Positions 28,084 to 35,660 of a stretch of DNA of 64,000 bases are shown piece by piece. Origin of the DNA: Acinetobacter gerneri DSM 14967 = CIP 107464 = MTCC 9824 (GTDB taxonomy: Bacteria; Pseudomonadota; Gammaproteobacteria; Pseudomonadales; Moraxellaceae). Within the stretch, counting starts at the first letter, position 1. Each line of letters begins with the position of its first letter. Both the position numbers and the translations under genes were made by a program. The stretch is taken from contig NZ_KB849549.1 of NCBI RefSeq assembly GCF_000368565.1, positions 62,001-126,000 of the forward strand. The letters are read 5' to 3'. The notes under the pieces are model-generated. The model was not told where the DNA came from. It was given only the letters and a program-made list of their open reading frames with translations, and ran no database searches.

Positions 28084-28371
28084 TTAAATCAGCTTTAAGT
28101 CATGTTCAAGATGCGTTGCTTGAATGATTTTCATCATTTTTTCAGGGACTGCTTTGAACTGCAAACCTTGACGATTCGGCGTTTGACGCAACCATTGCAC
28201 CATCACAGCCAAAGTCAAAGTACTACCGTGCTCAAGATTGGACAAATTTACGGTCACAGGAAAGTCATTTTGACTCTTTATAAGCTTCAAACCATTTAAA
28301 TAATAGTTTTCAGCATTATCAAAATCGATCTTTCCTGAAACATAAAGTTCCTGATTTTTAAATTCAATCAC
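28084..28371 (-). CDS. mlaB: STAS-domain protein MlaB
   Basis: This 95-residue STAS-domain protein is the last gene of an mlaFEDCB operon. It begins at a GTG (28369-28371). The TVNLSNLEHGSTLTLAVMVQW segment corresponds to the STAS switch region that contacts MlaF. MlaB stabilises and activates the MlaFE ABC transporter in other bacteria. The gap to mlaC is 14 bases. Confidence 0.87.
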   Translation of the reverse strand: MIEFKNQELYVSGKIDFDNAENYYLNGLKLIKSQNDFPVTVNLSNLEHGSTLTLAVMVQWLRQTPNRQGLQFKAVPEKMMKIIQATHLEHDLKLI

Positions 28372-28385
28372 CCTACACCTTCATC

Positions 28386-29009
28386 TTATTTTTTATTTAC
28401 TGCTGCATCAGCATCTGGTTTAAATGTCGCAATCGCTTTATCCAAGTTACCACCATTACGTTTTACGTTTGCAGCAAACTGGTTACGGAATTGCAAGCCA
28501 AGATCAATACCTGATACGTTGATATTACGTACTTTCCATTGGCTTCCTGCATCAGACAATTGGAATGCTACAGGGATTTTTTCACCATTGTTATTAAAAT
28601 CAATAGTCACAACAGGATACTTCGCATTGGTATCTTTATACGGACGCATTGAATAAGTTTGATTTGAATATTTGGCAAATGCTGAACCATAGTTTTCAAT
28701 CAAAGTTGCACGGAAGTTTTTCTCAAACTGTGCACGTTGTGCAGGTGTACTAGAATTTGCATAAGTACCCATCACGATACGAGTAAACGCTTGAGCATCA
28801 ACATTCGGATCAAGGTTTTTACGTACAATAGCATTTACCGCAGCACGATTATTGAGTTGAGCATGATTTGCTTTAAGATTTGAAATCAAGCTATCTGCTA
28901 CACGTTTTACAAATGCAGGTGGTGCTTCAGATGGTGCTGCAAAGACTGTACCAGCAATCATTGTAGACAATACAGTTGCCGCAAAAGTTTGTTTAACCAA
29001 TAAATTCAT
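28386..29009 (-). CDS. mlaC: Periplasmic phospholipid-binding protein MlaC
   Basis: The 207-residue product has a signal peptide (residues 1-24, cleavage near VFA-APS). The mature part resembles the Tgt2/MlaC family, including FTRIVMGTYANSSTPAQRAQF and VRNINVSGIDLGLQFRNQF. MlaC ferries phospholipid through the periplasm between the outer-membrane MlaA complex and inner-membrane MlaD. GAGGAG lies 9 bases before the ATG. mlaA is not in the window. Confidence 0.92.
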   Translation of the reverse strand: MNLLVKQTFAATVLSTMIAGTVFAAPSEAPPAFVKRVADSLISNLKANHAQLNNRAAVNAIVRKNLDPNVDAQAFTRIVMGTYANSSTPAQRAQFEKNFRATLIENYGSAFAKYSNQTYSMRPYKDTNAKYPVVTIDFNNNGEKIPVAFQLSDAGSQWKVRNINVSGIDLGLQFRNQFAANVKRNGGNLDKAIATFKPDADAAVNKK

Positions 29010-29029
29010 TTCAATAACTCCTCTAATGC

Positions 29030-29713
29030 CTATTCGGTAAACGAAGGTTGTGCATCAGTAGATTCTTTCGCTGCGTCTGCACCTTTTGAATCTGCTGAGC
29101 TATCTGATGTTGTTGATTTCCCTGCACCACCAGTAATAAATTTGGTAATTAAGTCTTCTAGATCCATAGTGCCTTGAGTATTTCCTATACTCTCACCACG
29201 TTTCAAATAACTTAATCCACCGCCTGGAACGATTTTAAGGTATTTTTCACCCAATAAACCGTTTGTAGCAACCATTATGTAAGCATCCTCATCGATATTG
29301 GTGATGTCTTTCATGTTGCTGTTTAGTTTCTGTTCCATTTCTTTTTGTTGCTCGGGAGTCGCAGCCTGATAATCAGCACTGTAATGCAAATCTCCTAAAG
29401 CATTTTCTTTCACTTTTTTCAATTGTTCGGCATTGAATGTGGTCAATCCACCGTCCAATTCAAAATCTACTTTAGCCTGACGTGTTACAGGGTCTAAAGT
29501 GATTGTATCTACACGACCAATCGTTACACCACTCATGGTCACTTTGGCACGTGGTTTTAAACCGTTAACATTGTCAAAAGTGGCTTCCATTTCATAGCTG
29601 TCTTTGAGGTTAGTCCCCATCAAGCCACTGACTTTCATCGCCAAGAAAAATAAAGCCAAACCAAAGATAATGACAAAGATACCTACGGCCAGCTCACTCG
29701 TACGTGATTTCAT
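29030..29713 (-). CDS. mlaD: MCE-domain phospholipid transport protein MlaD
   Basis: The 227-residue product has one N-terminal membrane helix (about 8-28), then a single MCE domain (FDNVNGLKPRAKVTMSGVTIGRV) and a Ser/Asp-rich tail. About 50 residues (roughly 100-150) inside the MCE domain form an insertion relative to short homologues such as E. coli MlaD, as known for Acinetobacter MlaD. It forms the hexameric periplasmic ring on MlaE. The ATG overlaps the mlaE stop by one base (TAATG). Confidence 0.94.
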   Translation of the reverse strand: MKSRTSELAVGIFVIIFGLALFFLAMKVSGLMGTNLKDSYEMEATFDNVNGLKPRAKVTMSGVTIGRVDTITLDPVTRQAKVDFELDGGLTTFNAEQLKKVKENALGDLHYSADYQAATPEQQKEMEQKLNSNMKDITNIDEDAYIMVATNGLLGEKYLKIVPGGGLSYLKRGESIGNTQGTMDLEDLITKFITGGAGKSTTSDSSADSKGADAAKESTDAQPSFTE

Positions 29714-30492
29714 TAAACTCCTCCGAACATGACCGCAGTCAATACGAAATCAAAACCTAAGACACAAAGTGATGAATACACGACTGTGCGTGTCGTAGAT
29801 GTTGCGATTCCTTCTGATGTTGGTTCACAGGCATAGCCTTGATAAACCGCAATCCAAGTACAAATAATTGCAAATACAAAACTTTTTATGATCGTGCCGT
29901 TGATAATGTCATGTCCAAATTGAACCGTATTTTGCATACCGCTCCAAAAAGAACCACCATCAGCACCCAGAAAATCAACACCGACCATTTTGCCACCAAA
30001 GATCCCGATGGCTGCAAAAATAACAGCTAACATCGGCAAGCTAAAAATACCAGCCCATAAACGTGGTGAAACAACACGTTTCAGTGGATCTACACCGATC
30101 ATTTCCATACTGGATAATTGTTCTGTGGCTTTCATTAGACCAATTTCTGCGGTCAAGGCAGAACCAGCACGACCCGCAAAAAGTAATGCTGCAACGACAG
30201 GCGCAAGTTCACGAAGTAAAGTCAATGAAATTGCTGTACCTAACATTGAATCACTACCTAAAGTGACCAAAATATTAAATAACTGCAGACCTAAAACAGC
30301 ACCGATAAATAAACCCGACACTGCAATGATCAATAATGACAGCACGCCAACTCGATACATCTGGTAAATGAAAAGCTTAAAACCTGTAATCGTCGGCATC
30401 GAGAAAATGATCTGTAACAACATAATCGTTGCTACACCAATTCCCTTAACACGTTCAATGACGCGTCTACCTAATAAGGCAATTGCATTCAT
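29713..30492 (-). CDS. mlaE: Phospholipid ABC transporter permease MlaE
   Basis: The 259-residue permease has about five to six membrane helices and family-typical segments: GAVLGLQLFNILVTLG, LLRELAPVVAALLFAGRAGSA, and EIGLMKATEQLSSMEMIGVD (the coupling region). It is the integral membrane part of the MlaFEDB complex. Its ATG overlaps the mlaF TGA by four bases (30489-30492), indicating coupling. Confidence 0.95.
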   Translation of the reverse strand: MNAIALLGRRVIERVKGIGVATIMLLQIIFSMPTITGFKLFIYQMYRVGVLSLLIIAVSGLFIGAVLGLQLFNILVTLGSDSMLGTAISLTLLRELAPVVAALLFAGRAGSALTAEIGLMKATEQLSSMEMIGVDPLKRVVSPRLWAGIFSLPMLAVIFAAIGIFGGKMVGVDFLGADGGSFWSGMQNTVQFGHDIINGTIIKSFVFAIICTWIAVYQGYACEPTSEGIATSTTRTVVYSSLCVLGFDFVLTAVMFGGV

Positions 30493-31307
30493 GAACGCAC
30501 CTCATTATCTAAATAGGCTAGATGGCTAAACTGATATTCAACTGGACCATCTGCTGCCCCTGTCAGGAACTGTTTTACATATGCGGATGGGTGGTTTCTC
30601 AGTTCTTCTGGTGTACCTTCACCCTGAATTTTTCCTTCAGCAACCACATAGATATAGTCAGCGATAGTTAAGGTTTCTTCTACATCATGTGACACGATGA
30701 TGGTCGTCAACTCTAGCGCTTCTCTAAGCGATCGAATCAAACGAGTTAATACCCCTTTGACGATAGGATCTTGTCCAGCAAATGGTTCATCATACATGAT
30801 CAGTTCAGGATCAAGCGCAATCGCGCGAGCCAAAGCCACACGGCGATTCATACCGCCCGATAGCTCTGCTGGCATGAGATTTTCAGTACCACGAAGCCCG
30901 ACAGATTCAAGTTTTAACGCAACCAACTCAGCAATCAGATTTTCCGAAAGCTTGGTATGCGCTCGTATAGGGAATGCGACATTCTCAAATACAGACATAT
31001 CAGTAAATAAAGCACCGCTTTGGAACAGCATTCCCATACGTGCACGCGCTGCAAAAAGTTCTGCACGCGACATGTCGGCAATATTTTTACCATCCAATAA
31101 GACCTCACCCTGATCAGGTGTCAACTGTCCGCCAATAAGGCGAAGCAATGTTGTTTTACCTGTACCAGAAGGTCCCATGATTGCTGTTATTTGTCCGCGA
31201 CGAATTTTCAAACTGACATTATCATAAATGACGCGTTCCCCTCGATTAAAGCTCAAGTTCTTAACTTCAATAAGCTCATGAGCATTTTGAGGAGAGTGAT
31301 TATTCAT
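30489..31307 (-). CDS. mlaF: Phospholipid ABC transporter ATPase MlaF
   Basis: The 272-residue ABC ATPase has Walker A GPSGTGKTTLLRLI, signature LSGGMNRRVALARAI, Walker B LIMYDEPFAGQDP and switch His in TIIVSHDVEE. The C-terminal extension ends in YLDNEVRS. It is the first gene of mlaFEDCB, which maintains outer-membrane lipid asymmetry. The promoter must lie in the region 31308-31530, but no clear consensus was found. Confidence 0.95.
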   Translation of the reverse strand: MNNHSPQNAHELIEVKNLSFNRGERVIYDNVSLKIRRGQITAIMGPSGTGKTTLLRLIGGQLTPDQGEVLLDGKNIADMSRAELFAARARMGMLFQSGALFTDMSVFENVAFPIRAHTKLSENLIAELVALKLESVGLRGTENLMPAELSGGMNRRVALARAIALDPELIMYDEPFAGQDPIVKGVLTRLIRSLREALELTTIIVSHDVEETLTIADYIYVVAEGKIQGEGTPEELRNHPSAYVKQFLTGAADGPVEYQFSHLAYLDNEVRS

Positions 31308-31537
31308 AGCTGAACATTTTCCTGAGTTTTATCAGCATGCATACTATACCCATTTTCGATCAATTTTTGTTGTTGATTAAGGTACGATACATAGGACATA
31401 GCGTTCTATATTATCATTTTTATATAGTTACGCCTGAATCTTAGTACGCTTTTTTAGTTATTTTCTTAAACAAAATCTACTTTTTAAGATTTTATATTTA
31501 ATAAAAATATTTATACATAAAATAGAAAATATTGACC

Positions 31538-31669
31538 ATGAGTAACACACAAGCAAAAACAGGCAATAAACCGATGTTTTCCCTAGTATTATTCCTCTTG
31601 GCTATCATTTTCTTATTCATCAATTTCAGCAAATATGTATTTGTGATCCATTATACATTTACAAAATGA
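31538..31669 (+). CDS. Possible 43-residue single-span membrane protein
   Basis: The frame starts MSNTQAKTGNKP, followed by a strongly hydrophobic stretch (MFSLVLFLLAIIFLFINF), then a short polar tail ending FTK. The layout is that of a small single-pass membrane protein. It sits alone between mlaF (divergent) and the helicase terminator. The ribosome site is weak, so expression is uncertain. Confidence 0.45.
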   Translation: MSNTQAKTGNKPMFSLVLFLLAIIFLFINFSKYVFVIHYTFTK

Positions 31670-31689
31670 ATTACCAAATATCTAGCATA

Positions 31690-31718
31690 AAAAAAGCCAG
31701 TATAAATACTGGCTTTTT
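31690..31718. terminator. Bidirectional terminator downstream of the helicase
   Basis: AGCCAGTA (31695-31702) pairs with TACTGGCT (31707-31714) around TAAA, flanked by A and T runs. Confidence 0.9.
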
Positions 31719-31733
31719 GATTCACAAAATAAC

Positions 31734-33605
31734 TTAGTCGTTAAACTTACGACGGCGATCACCACCTTCGCGTTGTGGACGATCTGAGTTAAATTCACGA
31801 CGTGGACGATCTTCACCACCAAATGAACGTTTTGGACGGTCATCACCGAAAGAACGTTTTGGACGATCACCAAAACCACCTTCACGACGTGGACGATCTT
31901 CGCCACCGAAAGAGCGTTTTGGACGATCACCGAAACCGCCTTCACGACGTGGTTTGTAATCTACGCGATTACCACGGTTGTCATCATTTGAGTCAAAACG
32001 TGGTTTATCGTTGAAACCGCCTTCGCGACGTGGACGATCAGAGTTGAACTCACGACGTGGACGATCTTCACCACCGAATGAACGTTTTGGACGGTCTTCA
32101 AAACCACCTTCACGGCGTGGACGGTCAGAGTTGAACTCACGACGTGGACGATCTTCACCACCGAATGAACGTTTTGGACGATCGCCAAAACCACCTTCGC
32201 GACGTGGACGATCAGAGTTAAACTCGCGACGTGGACGATCTTCGCCACCGAACGCTGGACGATCACCGCGAGGTTTATCATCAAAGCTACGACGTGGACG
32301 GTCATCACGACCACCTTCACGGCGTTTAAAGTTGCCTTCGCCTTCAAAACGACGACCGCCACCAAAACCACCACGACCACGGCCGCCATCACGTTTACCA
32401 TTACCGCGACCACCGTCACGACCACCACGAGCAGGAGGTGGAGATGGCTCAAGACCTTCGATTTCAGTTACGCTTAAACGTGCATCTAAATAGTCTTCTA
32501 GGGCACGAATTTTACCGCGTTCACGATAAGTCGCTAAAGTAATCGCTTTACCTGTACGACCCGCACGACCTGTACGACCAATACGGTGTACATAGTCTTC
32601 GTGTTTCATAGGTAAACCGAAGTTGATTACGTGTGAAATTGTTGGTACGTCTAAACCACGTGCCGCAACATCAGTTGCAACTAAGATTTTTGCACGGCCT
32701 TCACGGATACTACGTAAACGACGGTTACGTACTGTTTGTGGCATAGCACCATGAAGCGCAACAACTGAATGCCCAGCTTCTGCAAGCTCTTCAGCAAGCA
32801 TATCTGTATCTTCTTGAGTGCTTGCAAATACTACAGCTTGATCTACGTCTTCTTCACTTAACCAGTGGTTAAGCAATTTTTTCTTATGCTCAAAACCATC
32901 AGTCCAATGTAAAGTTTGGGTAATGTCAGTATTTGTAGAATGACCAGTTTCAATCGCAATACGCTCTGGATCATTCATCATGCGTTCAGCAAGACGGATA
33001 ATACGATCTGCAAAAGTTGCAGAGAACATCAATGTTTGTTTACGGTTTGCAGCTAAGTCGCTGATTGCTTCTAAGTCTTCAGAGAAACCTAGGTCAAGCA
33101 TACGGTCAGCTTCATCAACGATTAAAGCATCAACTTTATCAAGTTTGATTTGACGACGATTTACAAGGTCAAGTAAACGACCTGGAGTTGCAACAACAAC
33201 TTGCGCGCCTTTTAATTGTTGGATTTGTTTACCAAAAGGCATACCACCCATGATCGCAGCAACACGAACGCCTTTCATTTGGCGAACAAGTGCAATTGCG
33301 TCTTGGCAAACCTGTTGAGCAAGTTCACGTGTAGGAGAAATCACGAGAATGCTTGGTTGTGTTACCGCTTTCATACGCTCTTTAAATGGAACAAAAGTTT
33401 CTTGTCCAGCTAAAGCGTTTAATGTAGGAAGTAAAAATGCAGCAGTTTTACCCGAACCTGTTTGGCTCGAAACTAAAAGGTCTTTACCTTCTAGAGCAGC
33501 AGGAATAGCTAATTCTTGTACTGGTGTTGGGTTAGTAAAACCTAAACCTTGTAGAGCCAGTTGAAGCGATTCGTGCAAAGGAAATTCAGCAAAAGTTTTG
33601 CTCAT
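31734..33605 (-). CDS. DEAD-box RNA helicase with repetitive Arg/Gly-rich tail
   Basis: The 623-residue product starts MSKTFAEFPLHESLQ. Helicase motifs in order are the Q motif NPTPVQ, SQTGSGKTAAFLLP, PTRELAQQ, TPGRLLDL, VDEADRMLDLG, MFSATF and HRIGRTGRAGR, filling about residues 1-375. From about 395 the tail is a tandem array of DRPKRSFGG, EDRPRREFNS and DRPRREGGF blocks, probably an unstructured RNA-binding region. It is RhlE/DeaD-like; the exact orthologue is not certain. A longer frame to 33743 is unconserved leader. It has a roughly 270-base structured 5' leader. Confidence 0.93.
   Translation of the reverse strand: MSKTFAEFPLHESLQLALQGLGFTNPTPVQELAIPAALEGKDLLVSSQTGSGKTAAFLLPTLNALAGQETFVPFKERMKAVTQPSILVISPTRELAQQVCQDAIALVRQMKGVRVAAIMGGMPFGKQIQQLKGAQVVVATPGRLLDLVNRRQIKLDKVDALIVDEADRMLDLGFSEDLEAISDLAANRKQTLMFSATFADRIIRLAERMMNDPERIAIETGHSTNTDITQTLHWTDGFEHKKKLLNHWLSEEDVDQAVVFASTQEDTDMLAEELAEAGHSVVALHGAMPQTVRNRRLRSIREGRAKILVATDVAARGLDVPTISHVINFGLPMKHEDYVHRIGRTGRAGRTGKAITLATYRERGKIRALEDYLDARLSVTEIEGLEPSPPPARGGRDGGRGNGKRDGGRGRGGFGGGRRFEGEGNFKRREGGRDDRPRRSFDDKPRGDRPAFGGEDRPRREFNSDRPRREGGFGDRPKRSFGGEDRPRREFNSDRPRREGGFEDRPKRSFGGEDRPRREFNSDRPRREGGFNDKPRFDSNDDNRGNRVDYKPRREGGFGDRPKRSFGGEDRPRREGGFGDRPKRSFGDDRPKRSFGGEDRPRREFNSDRPQREGGDRRRKFND
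31755..32290 (-). repeat. Degenerate tandem repeat encoding the helicase tail
   Basis: Blocks of about 84-90 bases recur inside the 3' part of the helicase gene, each encoding a DRPKRSFGG-EDRPRREFNS-DRPRREGGF unit. At least three full units and several partial ones are visible. The near-identity between units suggests recent duplication or slippage and probable length variation between strains. Confidence 0.8.
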
Positions 33606-33878
33606 AGAGTTTTTCACCCGAAATCTGGGTGCTCCATTAAATATATAGTCAGATGGACATCGGCAAAAAGCGGTACAGCAATATACGCTGAAAATTGGAA
33701 GATTCAGCGGCGATCCGAGTAACGACGATGTGATATAACGCACGCTTGATTACGGGCTTAACCTGAATGAATCGCTTAAGCGATTGGGGCGCGAGATATC
33801 GTCCTCTCTTTTGGACCGCACGCGCATACACAATGATAAGATAAGAATGTTCAGGTAATGAACGGAAAATAAGTGCGT
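33606..33878 (-). promoter_or_regulatory. Long structured 5' leader of the DEAD-box gene
   Basis: About 270 bases separate the predicted promoter from the ATG. The leader is more GC-rich than its surroundings. It holds a perfect 16-base palindrome (33770-33785) and a CACCC/GGGTG hairpin (33615-33631) ending about 10 bases before the start codon, where it could mask ribosome access. Long leaders are known for cold-induced DEAD-box genes; regulation here is inference. Confidence 0.55.
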
Positions 33879-33884
33879 GCGCGG

Positions 33885-33912
33885 ATTATAGCAGAAATTT
33901 TAATAATGTCAT
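33885..33912 (-). promoter_or_regulatory. Predicted promoter of the DEAD-box gene
   Basis: On the minus strand there is an ATGACA -35 box (33907-33912), a 16-base spacer and a perfect TATAAT -10 box (33885-33890). No other consensus promoter is evident closer to the gene. Confidence 0.65.
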
Positions 33913-34215
33913 CAGCTTTTATTGTTTTTTTCTTTTAATTACTTTTTTGTATATTAAGTATTCAAAATTGTTTGGTTTTTTAATAGGCTGGATTTGATCT
34001 AGAAATAAATTTAATGAAAATGCTCCCCTTTCCCGCTTTTTCTACTCTCTAAATCCAATGCAAATAGATCGACATTTTATGGTATCCCAATCACCACAGA
34101 TATGATTTTAAACTCGATACAGCATTTTCAAATCATACTGACGATACAAACCATTGCCTTCTCTCAAATGAAATCAATTTTTTGATTTAAATTGGATAAA
34201 TTTAGCGCGATCAAC

Positions 34216-34560
34216 TTATTCATCTTTTAGCTCAACAATATACGGCTTTGGCGCTTGCTCTGGAAATTTATAAATTTTCAATTCAATTTCACCTTGTTTT
34301 TTCTCACCTTCAACTTTGATGTGGTAAATATAAGATATGGGATCATTTACACCACCATTATAAAGAATCGTTTTTCCAAAATATTTATAATGTTTGACTT
34401 TGCCATACTCAGCCTGAATCTGAGGATCAGTTTGCAAAATAGAATCTACCTGATGTACTACCTTATCTGGAAACGTGCATCTCTTATATAAAAAAACCAA
34501 ACATATATAAAAGCATATCGCGAGTACTTTCTTCAGTGGTGTATCAAGCTCAAATTTCAT
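34216..34560 (-). CDS. Hypothetical membrane-anchored protein
   Basis: The 114-residue product has a single N-terminal hydrophobic segment (about residues 11-26, AICFYICLVFLY) and a polar domain with VKHYKYFGKTILYNGG and a basic-acidic C-terminal part ending VELKDE. The layout suggests an inner-membrane anchor with the rest in the periplasm. I do not recognise the family. It stands alone, followed by a terminator on its upstream side and about 300 bases of featureless AT-rich DNA (33913-34215) on the other. Confidence 0.6.
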   Translation of the reverse strand: MKFELDTPLKKVLAICFYICLVFLYKRCTFPDKVVHQVDSILQTDPQIQAEYGKVKHYKYFGKTILYNGGVNDPISYIYHIKVEGEKKQGEIELKIYKFPEQAPKPYIVELKDE

Positions 34561-34614
34561 CTTTGTATTTTTTGTTTTATCTTAGATCAATATAATATAC
34601 GTTATTTATCCCAA

Positions 34615-34645
34615 TAAAAAAGCTCCCAACCAGTGAGAGCTTTTT
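34615..34645. terminator. Terminator between suhB and the hypothetical gene
   Basis: AAAAAGCTC (34616-34624) pairs with GAGCTTTTT (34637-34645). On the minus strand it follows suhB. Confidence 0.82.
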
Positions 34646-34676
34646 AAACTTTAATCTACAAATTTAAAGCAAAAAC

Positions 34677-35507
34677 TTATTTCGCAGCTTCGCCCCAAGC
34701 AGGAACAACCGCTTGCATCAATGGTTTTAACATTTTCATAGAACATGCGATCACTTGACCATTGTCCATAGAATCGTTACCACCACGAGCATCAACCACT
34801 GTACCGCCTGCTTCTTTCACGATCAATTCGCCAGCAGCGATATCCCAAGGTTTCAAACCAAGTTCAAAATAACCATCAAAACGACCTGCAGCAACATAAG
34901 CCAAATCAAGTGCAGCAGAACCACCACGGCGGTATTGAGCACCAGCTTCTGTTACGTTGAGCAATGATTCAAAATGATTTTTTGCATAAGAAATCACTTC
35001 ACCATTACGTTTTGCACGATAAGCATGACCAACAGCCAAGAATGTATTTTCCAAGCTATCTTTAACATTTACACGAATACGACGTTGATTCAACATAGCA
35101 CCGCGACCACGGCTTGCAGAGAATAACTCATCTTTCACAGGATCATAGATCACACCGTGTTGAGTTACACCTTTATGTTGAACTGCAATAGAAACACAGA
35201 AATGAGGGAAGCCATTGACAAAGTTTAAAGTACCATCAAGCGGATCAATCACCCAACACCAATCGGCATCGTGACCTTTACCTTCTTGCATACCAAACTC
35301 TTCGCCAAGGAAGCTATGATTTTTATAGCTTTTGCGAAGTGTATCAATCGTCAACTGTTCGATATAGCGATCAACACGCGTAACAGGACCATCAATACCT
35401 TTTTCTTCAACTTGTAGATCAAGTTTATGACGATTTTGATGCGCTTTTAAAATCTCAAGACCAACTAACTGAGCCGCACGCGCAGCCATCACCACCATAG
35501 GTTCCAT
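34677..35507 (-). CDS. suhB: Inositol-1-monophosphatase family protein SuhB
   Basis: The 276-residue product carries the Mg2+-binding FIG-family motifs: GEEFG, the WVIDPLDGTLNFVNGFPHF block and the C-terminal WDIAAGELIVKEAGG. It dephosphorylates myo-inositol phosphate, and in enterobacteria it also helps rRNA antitermination and folding. The ATG at 35507 (MEPMVVMAARAAQLVG) is the conserved start; the frame runs on to 35561 without conservation. It is downstream of dxs but separated by a hairpin. Confidence 0.93.
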   Translation of the reverse strand: MEPMVVMAARAAQLVGLEILKAHQNRHKLDLQVEEKGIDGPVTRVDRYIEQLTIDTLRKSYKNHSFLGEEFGMQEGKGHDADWCWVIDPLDGTLNFVNGFPHFCVSIAVQHKGVTQHGVIYDPVKDELFSASRGRGAMLNQRRIRVNVKDSLENTFLAVGHAYRAKRNGEVISYAKNHFESLLNVTEAGAQYRRGGSAALDLAYVAAGRFDGYFELGLKPWDIAAGELIVKEAGGTVVDARGGNDSMDNGQVIACSMKMLKPLMQAVVPAWGEAAK

Positions 35508-35553
35508 TGAACACCCACTACAAATTTGAAGATACTGATAAAGAATAATGCAT

Positions 35554-35589
35554 AAAAGCACCCATATTCTATCAAATATAAGTGCTTTT
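35554..35589 (-). terminator. Hairpin between dxs and suhB
   Basis: AAAAGCAC (35554-35561) pairs with GTGCTTTT (35582-35589), with an inner ATATT/AATAT pairing. On the minus strand the tail is TTTTATG, so termination may be partial. Confidence 0.55.
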
Positions 35590-35660
35590 AGGGAGGAAAT
35601 GTTTCTAATATTTTAGAATGTCAAATAGATCATTTTTTAAATCAATAAATTAACAACAAC

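Noticed and set aside
31978..32493. A long plus-strand frame opposite the helicase tail, rich in Arg, Ser and Pro
   Set aside because: It mirrors the repetitive coding of the helicase tail and has no start context; the helicase is clearly real.
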